Positions 28,023 through 41,673 of a stretch of 64,000 nucleotides of DNA are shown one piece after another. A model generated the notes under the pieces. The model saw nothing but the letters and a program-made list of their open reading frames with translations, was not told the DNA's origin and ran no database searches. The DNA is from Coriaria nepalensis (lineage: Eukaryota; Streptophyta; Magnoliopsida; Cucurbitales; Coriariaceae), in the NCBI GenBank assembly GCA_027186245.1, contig CP114482.1, positions 28,539,209 to 28,603,208 on the forward strand, given 5' to 3'. The translations under genes were made by a program, and so were the position numbers. Each line of letters begins with the position of its first letter. Positions within the stretch are counted from its first letter, which is position 1.

Positions 28023-30298
28023 ATTGAAGGCAATTATGCGTTTGTTTAGCCTTAAAATCATGTCATTGAGTCTTGTCTAGTCATTAAATCAATTAAAAGT
28101 AATTCGAAAGAATTCTATTTTTTCGCACTTCAAACACGACTTTCGTTCAGAACTTCCAATTCAACAATTGAAGGCAACTATGCATCTTTTTCGCCGTAAA
28201 ATCATGTCATTGGGTCTTTTCTAGTCATCAAATCATTTAAAAGCATTACGAACAAATTCTATTTTCGCTCTTCAATCGAGACTTTTGTGCATAACTTCCA
28301 ATTAATTTATTCAAGCAAATTATCCATTGTTTAGCCTTGAAATCATGTCATCGAGTCTCTTTTAGTAATTAAATCATTTCAAAGAAATTCGAACGAAATC
28401 TTTTTTCGCACTTGAACCAATACGTTCGTGCATAATTTGCAATGGATCTTTTCAAGGCAACTAGGCATTTGTATAGCCTTAAAAGCATGTCATTGAGTCA
28501 CTTTTAGTCAGTAAATCATGCGGAATCAATTCAAACGAATTCTATTTTCGCATTTCAAACACTACTTTTGTGCAAAATATGCAATTGATCTATTGAAGGC
28601 AATTATGCATTTGTTTAGCCTTAAAATCATGTCATTGAGTCTTCTCTAGTCATTAAATCAATTAAAAGTAATTCGAAAGAATTCTATTTGTTCGCACTTC
28701 AAACACGACTTTCGTTCAGAACTTTCAATTCAATAATTGAAGGCAGCTATACATCTTTTTAGCCTTAAAAACATGTCATCGAGTCTCTTCTAGTCATCAA
28801 ATCATTTGAAAGCATTTTGAACAAATTCTATTTTCGCTCTTCAATCGAGACTTTTGTGCATAACTTGCATTTGATGTATTCAAGCAAATTATCCATTGTT
28901 TAGCCTTGAAATCATGTCATCGAGTCTCTTCTAGTAATTAAATCATTTCAAAGAAATTTAAACGAGATCTTTTTTCGCACTTGAACCACGGCTTTTGTGC
29001 ATAATTTGCAATGGATCTTTTGAAGGCAACTAGGCATTTGTATAGCCATAAAATCATGTCATTGAGTCACTTTTAGTCAGTAAATCATTCGAAATCAATT
29101 CAAACAAATACTATTTTTGCATTTCAAACACGACTTTTGTGCAAAACATGCAATTGATCTATTGAAGGCAATTATGCGTTTGTTTAGCCTTAAAATCATG
29201 TCATTGAGTCTTCTCTAGTCATTAAATCAATTAAAAGTAATTCGAAAGAATTCTATTTTTTCGCACTTCAAACACGACTTTCGTTCAGAACTTCCAATTC
29301 AACAATTGAAGGCAACTATGCATCTTTTTCGCCGTAAAATCATGTCATTGGGTCTTTTCTAGTCATCAAATCATTGAAAAGCATTACGAACAAATTCTAT
29401 TTTCGCTCTTCAATCGAGACTTTTGTGCATAACTTCCAATTAATTTATTCAAGCAAATTATCCATTGTTTAGCCTTGAAATCATGTCATCGAGTCTCTTT
29501 TAGTAATTAAATCATTTCAAAGAAATTCGAACGAAATCTTTTTTCGCACTTGAACCAATACGTTCGTGCATAATTTGCAATGGATCTTTTCAAGGCTACT
29601 AGGCATTTGTATAGCCTTAAAAGCATGTCATTGAGTCACTTTTAGTCAGTAAATCATGCGAAATCAATTCAAACGAATTCTATTTTCGCATTTCAAACAC
29701 TACTTTTGTGCAAAATATGCAATTGATCTATTGAAGGCAATTATGCATTTGTTTAGCCTTAAAATCATGTCATTGAGTCTTCTCTAGTCATTAAATCAAT
29801 TAAAAGTAATTCGAAAGAATTCTATTTGTTCGCACTTCAAACACGACTTTCGTTCAGAACTTTCAATTCAATAATTGAAGGCAGCTATACATCTTTTTAG
29901 CCTTAAAAACATGTCATCGAGTCTCTTCTAGTCATCAAATCATTTGAAAGCATTTTGAACAAATTCTATTTTCGCTCTTCAATCGAGACTTTTGTGCATA
30001 ACTTGCATTTGATGTATTCAAGCAAATTATCCATTGTTTAGCCTTGAAATCATGTCATCGAGTCTCTTCTAGTAATTAAATCATTTCAAAGAAATTTAAA
30101 CGAGATCTTTTTTCGCACTTGAACCACGGCTTTTGTGCATAATTTGCAATGGATCTTTTGAAGGCAACTAGGCATTTGTATAGCCATAAAATCATGTCAT
30201 TGAGTCACTTTTAGTCAGTAAATCATTCGAAATCAATTCAAACAAATACTATTTTTGCATTTCAAACACGACTTTTGTGCAAAACATGCAATTGATCT
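28023..30298. repeat. Two near-identical 1,138-bp units, also related to 23,471-24,608
   Basis: Units 28023-29160 and 29161-30298 match closely and share rare states: cttccaattaatttattc, aaaagcatgtcatt, and gcagctatacatc with aaaaacatgtcatcgag. The same run of rare states occurs 4,552 bp (eight HORs) upstream in 23,471-24,608; for example, gcagctatac is at 24191, 28743 and 29881, and gagtcttgtctag at about 23,518 and 28,070. This indicates an eight-HOR block copy followed by a local tandem duplication. Confidence 0.85.
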
Positions 30299-31116
30299 AT
30301 TGAAGGCAATTATGCGTTTGTTTAGCCTTAAAATCATGTCATTGAGTCTTCTCTAGTCATTAAATCAATTAAAAGTAATTCGAAAGAATTCTATTTTTTC
30401 GCACTTCAAACACGACTTTCGTTCAAAACTTCCAATTCAACAATTGAAGGCAACTATGCATCTTTTTCGCCGTAAAATCATGTCATTGGGTCTTTTCTAG
30501 TCATCAAATCATTTAAAAGCATTACGAACAAATTCTATTTTCGCTCTTCAATCGAGACTTTTGTGCATAACTTGCAATTGATGTATTCAAGCAAATTATC
30601 TATTGTTTAGCCTTGAAATCATGTCATCGAGTCTCTTCTAGTAATTAAATCATTTCAAAGAAATTTAAACGAGATCTTTTTTCGCACCTGAACCACGGCT
30701 TTTGTGCATAATTTGCAATGGATCTTTTGAAGGCAACTAGGCATTTGTATAGCCTTAAAATCATGTCACTGAGTCACTTTTAGTCAGTAAATCATTCGTA
30801 ATCAATTTCAACGAATTCTATTTTCGCATTTCAAACACGGCTTTTGTGCAAAACATGCAATTGATCTATTGAAGGCAGTTATGCGTTTCTTTAGCCTTAA
30901 AATCATGTCATTGAGTCTTCTCTAGTCATTAAATCAATTAAAAGTAATTCGAAAGAATTCTATTTTTTCGCACTTCAAACACGACTTTCTTTCAAAACTT
31001 ACAATTCAACAATTGAAGGCAACTATGCATCTTTTTCGCCGTAAAATCATGTCATTGGGTCTTTTCTAGTCATCAAATCATTTAAAAGCATTACGAACAA
31101 ATTCTATTTTCGCTCT

Positions 31117-31118
31117 TA
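31117..31118. other. 1-bp deletion in a type II B monomer
   Basis: The sequence cgctcttaatcgag replaces cgctcttcaatcgag. It accounts for the 2,275-bp instead of 2,276-bp spacing between the agccataaaatc markers at 30182 and 32457. Confidence 0.88.
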
Positions 31119-34100
31119 ATCGAGACTTTTGTGCATAACTTGCAATTAATGTATTCAAGCAAATTATCCATTGTTTAGCCTTGAAATCATGTCATCGAGT
31201 CTCTTTTAGTAATTAAATCATTCCAAAGAAATTCGAACGAAATCTTTTTTCGCTCTTGAACCAATACTTTCGTGCATAATTTGCAATTGATCTTTTGAAG
31301 GCAACTAGGCATTTGTATAGCCTTAAAATCATGTCATTGAGTCACTTTTAGTCAGTAAATCATTCGAAATCAATTAAAACGAATACTATTTTTGCATTTC
31401 AAACACGACTTTTGTGCAAAACATGCAATTGATCTATTGAAGGCAATTATGCGTTTGTTTAGCCTTAAAATCATGTCATTGAGTCTTCTCTAGTCATTAA
31501 ATCAATTAAAAGTAATTCGAAAGAATTCTATTTGTTCGCACTTCAAACACGACTTTCGTTCAGAACTTTCGATTCAATAATTGAAGGCAGCTATGCATCT
31601 TTTTAGCCTTAAAATCATGTCATTGAGTCTCTTCTAGTCATCAGATCATTTGAAAGCATTTTGAACAAATTCTATTTTCGCTCTTCAATCGAGACTTTTG
31701 TGCATAACTTGCATTTGATGTATTCAAGCAAATTATCCATTGTTTAGCCTTGAAATCATGTAATCGAGTCTCTTCTCGTAATTAAATCATTTCAAAGAAA
31801 TTTAAACGAGATCTTTTTTCGCACCTGAACCACGGCTTTTGTGCATAATTTGCAATGGATCTTTTGAAGGCAACTAGGCATTTGTATAGCCTTAAAATCA
31901 TGTCACTAAGTCACTTTTAGTCAGTAAATCATTCGTAATCAATTCAAACGAATTCTATTTTCGCATTTCAAACACGGCTTTTGTGCAAAACATGCAATTG
32001 ATCTATTGAAGGCAGTTATGCGTTTGTTTAGCCTTAAAATCATTTCATTGAGTCTTCTCTAGTCATTAAATCAATTAAAAGTAATTCGAAAGAATTCTAT
32101 TTGTTCCCACTTCAAACACGACTTTCGTTCAGAACTTTCAATTAAACAATTGAAGGCAACTATGCATCTTTTTCGCCGTAAAATCATGTCATTGGGTCTT
32201 TTCTAGTCATCAAATCATTTAAAAGCATTACGAACAAATTCTATTTTCGCTCTTCAATCGAGACTTTTGTGCATAACTTGCAATTGATGTATTCAAGCAA
32301 ATTATCCATTGTTTAGCCTTGAAATCATGTCATCGAGTCTCTTCTAGTAATTAACTCATTTCAAAGAAATTTAAACGAGATCTTTTTTCGCACCTGAACC
32401 ACGGCTTTTGTGCACAATTTGCAATGGATCTTTTGAAGGCAACTAGGCATTTGTATAGCCATAAAATCATGTCATTGAGTCACTTTTAGTCAGTAAATCA
32501 TTCGAAATCAATTCAAACAAATACTATTTTTGCATTTCAAACACGACTTTTGTGCAAAACATGCAATTGATCTATTAAAGGCAATTATGCGTTTGTTTAG
32601 CCTTAAAATCATGTCATTGAGTCTTCTCTAGTCATTAAATCAATTAAAAGTAATTCGAAAGAATTCTATTTTTTCGCACTTCAAACACGACTTTCGTTCA
32701 GAACTTCCAATTCAACAATTGAAGGCAACTATGCATCTTTCTCGCCGTAAAATCATGTCATTGGGTCTTTTCTAGTCATCAAATCATTTAAAAGCATTAC
32801 GAACAAATTCTATTTTCGCTCTTCAATCGAGACTTTTGTGCATAACTTGCAATTAATGTATTCAAGCAAATTATCCATTGTTTAGCCTTGAAATCATGTC
32901 ATCGAGTCTCTTTTAGTAATTAAATCATTCCAAAAAAATTCGAACGAAATCTTTTTTCGCTCTTGAACCAATACATTCGTGCATAATTTGCAATGGATCT
33001 TTTGAAGGCAACTAGGCATTTGTATAGCCTTAAAATCATGTCATTGAGTCACTTTTAGTCAGTAAATCATTCGAAATCAGTTCAAACGAATACTATTTTT
33101 GCATTTCAAACACGACTTTTGTGCAAAACATGCAATTGATCTATTGAAGGCAATTATGCGTTTGTTTAGCCTTAAAATCATGTCATTGAGTCTTCTCTAG
33201 TCATTAAATCAATTAAAAGTAATTTGAAAGAATTCTATTTTCTCGCACTTCAAACACGACTTTCGTTCAGAACTTTCAATTCAATAATTGAAGGCAACTA
33301 TGCATCTTTTTAGCCTTAAACTCATGTCATTGAGTCTCTTCTAGTCATCAAATCATTTGAAAGCATTTTGAACAAATTCTTTTTTCGCTCTTCAATCGAG
33401 ACTTTTGTGCATAACTTGCAATTGATGTATTCAAGCAAATTATCCATTGTTTAGCCTTGAAATCATGTCATCGAGTCTCTTCTAGTAATTAAATCATTTC
33501 AAAGAAATTTAAACGAAATCTTTTTTCGCACCTCAACCACAGCTTTTGTGCATAACTTGCAATGGATCTTTTGAAGGCAACTAGGCATTTGTATAGCCTT
33601 AAAATCATGTCACTAAGTCACTTTTAGTCAGTAAATCATTCGTAATCAATTCAAACGAATTCTATTTTCGCATTTCAAACACGGCTTTTGTGCAAAACAT
33701 GCAATTGATCTATTGAAGGCAGTTATGCGTTTGTTTAGCCTTAAAATCATTTCATTGAGTCTTCTCTAGTCATTAAATCAATTGAAAGTAATTCGAAAGA
33801 ATTCTATTTTTTCGCACTTCAAACACGACTTTCGTTCAGAACTTTCAATTCAATAATTGAATGCAGCTATGCATCTTTTTAGCCTTAAAATCATGTCATT
33901 GAGTCTCTTCTAGTCATCAGATCATTTGAAAGCATTTTAAACAAATTCTATTTTCGCTCTTCAATCGAGACTTTTGTGCATAACTTGCATTTGATGTATT
34001 CAAGCAAATTATCCATTGTTTAGCCTTGAAATCATGTAATCGAGTCTCTTCTCGTAATTAAATCATTTCAAAGAAATTTAAACGAGATCTTTTTTCGCAC

Positions 34101-34138
34101 CTAAACCACGGCTTTTGTGCATAATTTGCAATGGATCT

Positions 34139-37100
34139 TTTGAAGGCAACTAGGCATTTGTATAGCCTTAAAATCATGTCACTGAGTCACTTTTAGTCAG
34201 TAAATCATTCGTAATCAATTCAAACGAATTCTATTTTCGCATTTCAAACACGGCTTTTGTGCAAAACATGCAATTGATCTATTGAAGGCAGTTATACGTT
34301 TGTTTAGCCTTAAAATCATTTCATTGAGTCTTCTCTAGTCATTAAATCAATTAAAAGTAATTCGAAAGAATTCTATTTTTTCGCACTTCAAACACGACTT
34401 TCGTTCAGAACTTCCAATTCAACAATTGAAGGCAACTATGCATCTTTTTCGCCGTAAAATCATGTCATTGGGTCTTTTCTAGTCATCAAATCATTTAAAA
34501 GCATTACGAACAAATTCTATTTTCGCTCTTCAATCGAGACTTTTGTGCATAACTTCCAATTAATTTATTCAAGCAAATTATCCATTGTTTAGCCTTGAAA
34601 TCATGTCATCGAGTCTCTTTTAGTAATTAAATCATTTCAAAGAAATTCGAACGAAATCTTTTTTCGCACTTGAACCAATACTTTCGTGCATAATTTGCAA
34701 TGGATCTTTTGAAGGCAACTAGGCATTTGTATAGCCTTAAAATCATGTCATTGAGTCAATTTTAGTCAGTAAATCATTCGAAATCAATTCAAACGAATTC
34801 TATTTTCGCATTTCAAACACGACTTTTGTGCAAAACATGCAATTGATCTATTGAAGGCAATTATGCGTTTGTTTAGCCTTAAAATCATGTCATTGAGTCT
34901 TCTCTAGTCATTAAATCAATTAAAAGTAATTTGAAAGAATTCTATTTTCTCGCACTTCAAACACGACTTTCGTTCAGAACTTTCAATTCAATAATTGAAG
35001 GCAACTATGCATCTTTTTAGCCTTAAACTCATGTCATTGAGTCTCTTCTAGTCATCAAATCATTTGAAAGCATTTTGAACAAATTCTTTTTTCGCTCTTC
35101 AATCGAGACTTTTGTGCATAACTTGCAATTGATGTATTCAAGCAAATTATCCATTGTTTAGCCTTGAAATCATGTCATCGAGTCTCTTCTAGTAATTAAA
35201 TCATTTCAAAGAAATTTAAACGAAATCTTTTTTCGCACCTCAACCACAGCTTTTGTGCATAACTTGCAATGGATCTTTTGAAGGCAACTAGGCATTTGTC
35301 TAGCCTTAAAATCATGTCATTGAATCAGTTTTAGTCAGTAAATCATTCGTAATCAATTCAAACGAATTCTATTTTCGCATTTCAAACACGGCTTTTGTGC
35401 AAAACATGCAATTGATCTATTGAAGGCAATTATGCGTTTGTTTAGCCCTAAAATCAAGCCATTGACTCTTCTCTAGTCATTAAATCAATTAAAAGTAATT
35501 CGAAAGAATTCTATTTTTTCGCACTTCAAACACGACTTTCGTTCAGAACTTTCAATTCAATAATTGAAGGCAACTATGCATCTTTTTAGCCTTAAAATCA
35601 TGTCATTGAGTCTCTTCTAGTCATCAAATCATTTGAAAGCTTTGAACAAATTCTATTTTGGCTCTTCAATCGAGACTTTTGTGCATAACTTGCAATTGAT
35701 GTATTCAAGCAAATTATCCATTGTTTAGCCTTGAAATCATGTCATCGAGTCTCTTCTAGTAATTAAATCATTTCAAAGAAATTTAAACGAGATCTTTTTT
35801 CGCACCTGAACCACGGCTTTTGTGCATAGATTGCAATGGATCTTTTGAAGGCAACTAGGCAATTGTATAGCCATAAAATCATGTCATTGAGTCACTTTTA
35901 GTCAGTAAATCATTCGAAATCAATTCAAACGAATACTATTTTCGCATTTCAAACACGACTTTTGTGCAAAACATGCAATTGATCTATTGAAGGCAATTAT
36001 GCGTTTGTTTAGCCTTAAAATCATGTCATTGAGTCTTCTCTAGTCATTAAATCAATTAAAAGTAATTCGAAAGAATTCTATTTTTTCGCACTTCAAACAG
36101 GACTTTCGTTCAGAACTTTCAATTCAATAATTGAAGGCAACTATGCATCTTTTTAGCCTTAAAATCATGTCATTGAGTCTCTTCTAGTAATAAAATCATT
36201 TGAAAGCATTTTGAACAAATTCTATTTTCGCTCTTCAATCGAGACTTTTGTGCATAACTTGCAATTGATGTTTTCAAGCAAATTATCCATTGTTTAGCCT
36301 GGAAATCATGTCATTGAGTCTCTTTTAGTAATTAAATCATTTCAAAGAAATTCGAACGAAATCTTTTTTCGCACTTGAACCAATACTTTCGTGCATAATT
36401 TGCAATGGATCTTTTCAAGGCAACTAGGCATTTGTATAGCCTTAAAATCATGTCATTGAGTCACTTTTAGTCAGTAAATCATTCGAAATCAATTCAAACG
36501 AATTCTATTTTCGCATTTCAAACACGACTTTTGTGCAAAACATGCAATTGATCTATTGAAGGCAATTATGCGTTTGTTTAGCCTTAAAATCATGTCATTG
36601 AGTCTTCTCTAGTCATTAAATCAATTAAAAGTAATTCGAAAGAATTCTATTTATTCGCACTTCAAACACGACTTTCGTTCAGAACTTTCAATTCAATAAT
36701 TGAAAGCAACTATGCATCTTTTTAGCCCTAAAATCATGTCATTGAGTCTCTTCTAGTCATCGAATCATTTGAAAGCATTTTGAACAAATTCTATTTTCGC
36801 TCTTCAATTGAGACTTTTGTGCATAACTTGCAATTGATGTATTCAAGCAAATTATCCATTGTTTAGCCTTGAAATCATGTCATCGAGTCTCTTCTAGTAA
36901 TTAAATCATTTCAAAGAAATTTAAACGAGATCTTTTTTCGCACCTGAACCACGGCTTTTGTGCATAATTTGCAATGGATCTTTTGAAGGCAACTAGGCAT
37001 TTGTATAGCCTTAAAATCATGTCATTGAGTCACTTTTAGTCAGTAAATCATTCGAAATTAATTCAAACGAATTCTATTTTCGCATTTCAAACACGACTTT

Positions 37101-37550
37101 TGTGCAAAACATGCAATTGATCTATTGAAGGCAATTATGCGTTTGTTTAGCCTTAAAATCATGTCATTGAGTCTTCTCTAGTCGTTAAATCAATTAAAAG
37201 TAATTCGAAAGAATTCTATTTTTTCGCACTTCAAACACGACTTTCGTTCAGAAATTCCAATTCAACAATTGAAGGCAACTATGCATCTTTTTCGCCTTAA
37301 AATCATGTCATTGGGTCTTTTCTAGTCATCAAATCATTTAAAAGCATTACGAACAAATTCTATTTTCGCTCTTCAATCGAGACTTTTGTGCATAACTTGC
37401 AATTAATGTATTCAAGCAAATTATCCATTGTGTAGCCTTGAAATCATGTCATGGAGTCTCTTTTAGTAATTAAATCATTTCAAAGAAATTCGAACGAAAT
37501 CTTTTTTCGCACTTGAACCAATACTTTCATGCATAATTTGCAATGGATCT
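34139..37550. repeat. 3,412-bp super-repeat, copy 1 (six HORs)
   Basis: This segment is repeated immediately downstream at an offset of 3,412 bp, which is six HORs minus a shared 2-bp deletion at 35,640/35,641. Matching rare states include gttatacg (34291 and 37703), taatttgaaagaa (34927 and 38339), the caagccattgactc A variant (35455 and 38867), and ggctcttc in B. Upstream the two diverge inside the C/D boundary segment: copy 1 is preceded by ctaaaccacggc and copy 2 by cttgaaccaatac. I noticed only about eight differences over the whole unit, such as catagattgc at 35,825-35,834 against cataatttgc in copy 2. Confidence 0.9.
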
Positions 37551-40500
37551 TTTGAAGGCAACTAGGCATTTGTATAGCCTTAAAATCATGTCACTGAGTC
37601 ACTTTTAGTCAGTAAATCATTCGTAATCAATTCAAACGAATTCTATTTTCGCATTTCAAACACGGCTTTTGTGCAAAACATGCAATTGATCTATTGAAGG
37701 CAGTTATACGTTTGTTTAGCCTTAAAATCATTTCATTGAGTCTTCTCTAGTCATTAAATCAATTAAAAGTAATTCGAAAGAATTCTATTTTTTCGCACTT
37801 CAAACACGACTTTCGTTCAGAACTTCCAATTCAACAATTGAAGGCAACTATGCATCTTTTTCGCCGTAAAATCATGTCATTGGGTCTTTTCTAGTCATCA
37901 AATCATTTAAAAGCATTACGAACAAATTCTATTTTCGCTCTTCAATCGAGACTCTTGTGCATAACTTGCAATTAATGTATTCAAGCAAATTATCCATTGT
38001 TTAGCCTTGAAATCATGTCATCGAGTCTCTTTTAGTAATTAAATCATTTCAAAGAAATTCGAACGAAATCTTTTTTCGCACTTGAACCAATACTTTCGTG
38101 CATAATTTGCAATGGATCTTTTGAAGGCAACTAGGCATTTGTATAGCCTTAAAATCATGTCATTGAGTCAATTTTAGTCAGTAAATCATTCGAAATCAAT
38201 TCAAACGAATTCTATTTTCGCATTTCAAACACGACTTTTGTGCAAAACATGCAATTGATCTATTGAAGGCAATTATGCGTTTGTTTAGCCTTAAAATCAT
38301 GTCATTGAGTCTTCTCTAGTCATTAAATCAATTAAAAGTAATTTGAAAGAATTCTATTTTCTCGCACTTCAAACACGACTTTCGTTCAGAACTTTCAATT
38401 CAATAATTGAAGGCAACTATGCATCTTTTTAGCCTTAAACTCATGTCATTGAGTCTCTTCTAGTCATCAAATCATTTGAAAGCATTTTGAACAAATTCTT
38501 TTTTCGCTCTTCAATCGAGACTTTTGTGCATAACTTGCAATTGATGTATTCAAGCAAATTATCCATTGTTTAGCCTTGAAATCATGTCATCGAGTCTCTT
38601 CTAGTAATTAAATCATTTCAAAGAAATTTAAACGAAATCTTTTTTCGCACCTCAACCACAGCTTTTGTGCATAACTTGCAATGGATCTTTTGAAGGCAAC
38701 TAGGCATTTGTCTAGCCTTAAAATCATGTCATTGAATCAGTTTTAGTAAGTAAATCATTCGTAATCAATTCAAACGAATTCTATTTTCGCATTTCAAACA
38801 CGGCTTTTGTGCAAAACATGCAATTGATCTATTGAAGGCAATTATGCGTTTGTTTAGCCCTAAAATCAAGCCATTGACTCTTCTCTAGTCATTAAATCAA
38901 TTAAAAGTAATTCGAAAGAATTCTATTTTTTCGCACTTCAAACACGACTTTCGTTCAGAACTTTCAATTCAATAATTGAAGGCAACTATGCATCTTTTTA
39001 GCCTTAAAATCATGTCATTGAGTCTCTTCTAGTCATCAAATCATTTGAAAGCTTTGAACAAATTCTATTTTGGCTCTTCAATCGAGACTTTTGTGCATAA
39101 CTTGCAATTGATGTATTCAAGCAAATTATCCATTGTTTAGCCTTGAAATCATGTCATCGAGTCTCTTCTAGTAATTAAATCATTTCAAAGAAATTTAAAC
39201 GAGATCTTTTTTCGCACCTGAACCACGGCTTTTGTGCATAATTTGCAATGGATCTTTTGAAGGCAACTAGGCAATTGTATAGCCATAAAATCATGTCATT
39301 GAGTCACTTTTAGTCAGTAAATCATTCGAAATCAATTCAAACGAATACTATTTTCGCATTTCAAACACGACATTTGTGCAAAACATGCAATTGATCTATT
39401 GAAGGCAATTATGCGTTTGTTTAGCCTTAAAATCATGTCATTGAGTCTTCTCTAGTCATTAAATCAATTAAAAGTAATTCGAAAGAATTCTATTTTTTCG
39501 CACTTCAAACAGGACTTTCGTTCAGAACTTTCAATTCAATAATTGAAGGCAACTATGCATCTTTTTAGCCTTAAAATCATGTCATTGAGTCTCTTCTAGT
39601 AATAAAATCATTTGAAAGCATTTTGAACAAATTCTATTTTCGCTCTTCAATCGAGACTTTTGTGCATAACTTGCAATTGATGTTTTCAAGCAAATTATCC
39701 ATTGTTTAGCCTGGAAATCATGTCATTGAGTCTCTTTTAGTAATTAAATCATTTCAAAGAAATTCGAACGAAATCTTTTTTCGCACTTGAACCAATACTT
39801 TCGTGCATAATTTGCAATGGATCTTTTCAAGGCAACTAGGCATTTGTATAGCCTTAAAATCATGTCATTGAGTCACTTTTAGTCAGTAAATCATTCGAAA
39901 TCAATTCAAACGAATTCTATTTTCGCATTTCAAACACGACTTTTGTGCAAAACATGCAATTGATCTATTGAAGGCAATTATGCGTTTGTTTAGCCTTAAA
40001 ATCATGTCATTGAGTCTTCTCTAGTCATTAAATCAATTAAAAGTAATTCGAAAGAATTCTATTTATTCGCACTTCAAACACGACTTTCGTTCAGAACTTT
40101 CAATTCAATAATTGAAAGCAACTATGCATCTTTTTAGCCCTAAAATCATGTCATTGAGTCTCTTCTAGTCATCGAATCATTTGAAAGCATTTTGAACAAA
40201 TTCTATTTTCGCTCTTCAATTGAGACTTTTGTGCATAACTTGCAATTGATGTATTCAAGCAAATTATCCATTGTTTAGCCTTGAAATCATGTCATCGAGT
40301 CTCTTCTAGTAATTAAATCATTTCAAAGAAATTTAAACGAGATCTTTTTTCGCACCTGAACCACGGCTTTTGTGCATAATTTGCAATGGATCTTTTGAAG
40401 GCAACTAGGCATTTGTATAGCCTTAAAATCATGTCATTGAGTCACTTTTAGTCAGTAAATCATTCGAAATTAATTCAAACGAATTCTATTTTCGCATTTC

Positions 40501-40962
40501 AAACACGACTTTTGTGCAAAACATGCAATTGATCTATTGAAGGCAATTATGCGTTTGTTTAGCCTTAAAATCATGTCATTGAGTCTTCTCTAGTCGTTAA
40601 ATCAATTAAAAGTAATTCGAAAGAATTCTATTTTTTCGCACTTCAAACACGACTTTCGTTCAGAAATTCCAATTCAACAATTGAAGGCAACTATGCATCT
40701 TTTTCGCCTTAAAATCATGTCATTGGGTCTTTTCTAGTCATCAAATCATTTAAAAGCATTACGAACAAATTCTATTTTCGCTCTTCAATCGAGACTTTTG
40801 TGCATAACTTGCAATTAATGTATTCAAGCAAATTATCCATTGTGTAGCCTTGAAATCATGTCATGGAGTCTCTTTTAGTAATTAAATCATTTCAAAGAAA
40901 TTCGAACGAAATCTTTTTTCGCACTTGAACCAATACTTTCATGCATAATTTGCAATGGATCT
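37551..40962. repeat. 3,412-bp super-repeat, copy 2
   Basis: Near-identical tandem copy of 34,139-37,550. Private changes seen include gagactcttg near 37,950, ttagtaagtaaatc at about 38,744, and gacatttgtg at about 39,370. The matching stops in the D monomer beginning at 40,963, where this side reads atgtcattgagtc and the corresponding start of copy 2 reads atgtcactgagtc. The low divergence makes this one of the youngest amplifications in the window. Confidence 0.9.
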
Positions 40963-41673
40963 TTTGAAGGCAACTAGGCATTTGTATAGCCTTAAAATCA
41001 TGTCATTGAGTCACTTTTAGTCAGTAAATCATTCGAAATCAATTCAAACGAATTCTATTTTCCCATTTCAAACACGACTTTTGTGCAAAACATGCAATTG
41101 ATCTATTGAAGGCAATTATGCGTTTGTTTAGCCTTAAAATCATGTCATTGAGTCTTCTCTAGTCGTTAAATCAATTAAAAGTAATTCGAAAGAATTCTAT
41201 TTTTTCGCACTTCAAACACGACTTTCGTTCAGAAATTCCAATTCAACAATTGAAGGCAACTATGCATCTTTTTCGCCTTAAAATCATGTCATTGGGTCTT
41301 TTCTAGTCATCAAATCATTTAAAAGCATTACGAACAAATTCTATTTTCGCTCTTCAATCGAGACTTTTGTGCATAACTTGCAATTAATGTATTCAAGCAA
41401 ATTATCCATTGTGTAGCCTTGAAATCATGTCATGGAGTCTCTTTTAGTAATTAAATCATTTCAAAGAAATTCGAACGAAATCTTTTTTCGCACTTGAACC
41501 AATACTTTCATGCATAATTTGCAATGGATCTTTTGAAGGCAACTAGGCATTTGTATAGCCTTAAAATCATGTCATTGAGTCACTTTTAGTCAGTAAATCA
41601 TTCGAAATCAATTCAAACGAATTCTATTTTCCCATTTCAAACACGACTTTTGTGCAAAACATGCAATTGATCT
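40536..41673. repeat. Two near-identical tandem type II HORs (569 bp each)
   Basis: HORs 40536-41104 and 41105-41673 both carry agtcgttaaatc in A (40593, 41162), cagaaattcc, tttcgccttaaaatc and gggtctttt in B, gtgtagcc with catggag in C, and tcccatttc in D. I found no substitution that clearly separates them by eye. The left unit overlaps the end of the 3,412-bp copy, so this single-HOR duplication happened after or together with that event. Confidence 0.88.

Larger units (their letters stand above)
20626..34138. repeat. Block 3: mixed type I/type II HORs with 1,138-bp (eight-monomer) period
   Basis: Type II HORs (B with cgccgtaaaatc, gggtcttttc and cattacgaac) start at 20,626 and largely alternate with type I. 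The period is clearest from 23.3 to 30.3 kb, where the D variant agccataaaatc recurs at 23354, 24492, 25630, 26768, 27906, 29044 and 30182, each 1,138 bp apart. The next copy, at 32457, is 2,275 bp on because of a 1-bp deletion in a B monomer at 31,117/31,118. By HOR start, type II units are 20626, 21764, 23471, 24609, 25747, 26885, 28023, 29161, 30299, 30868, 32005 and 32574; the rest are type I. Some type II units carry a type I C monomer (for example 24609 and 25747), so subtypes are shuffled below HOR level. Confidence 0.88.
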
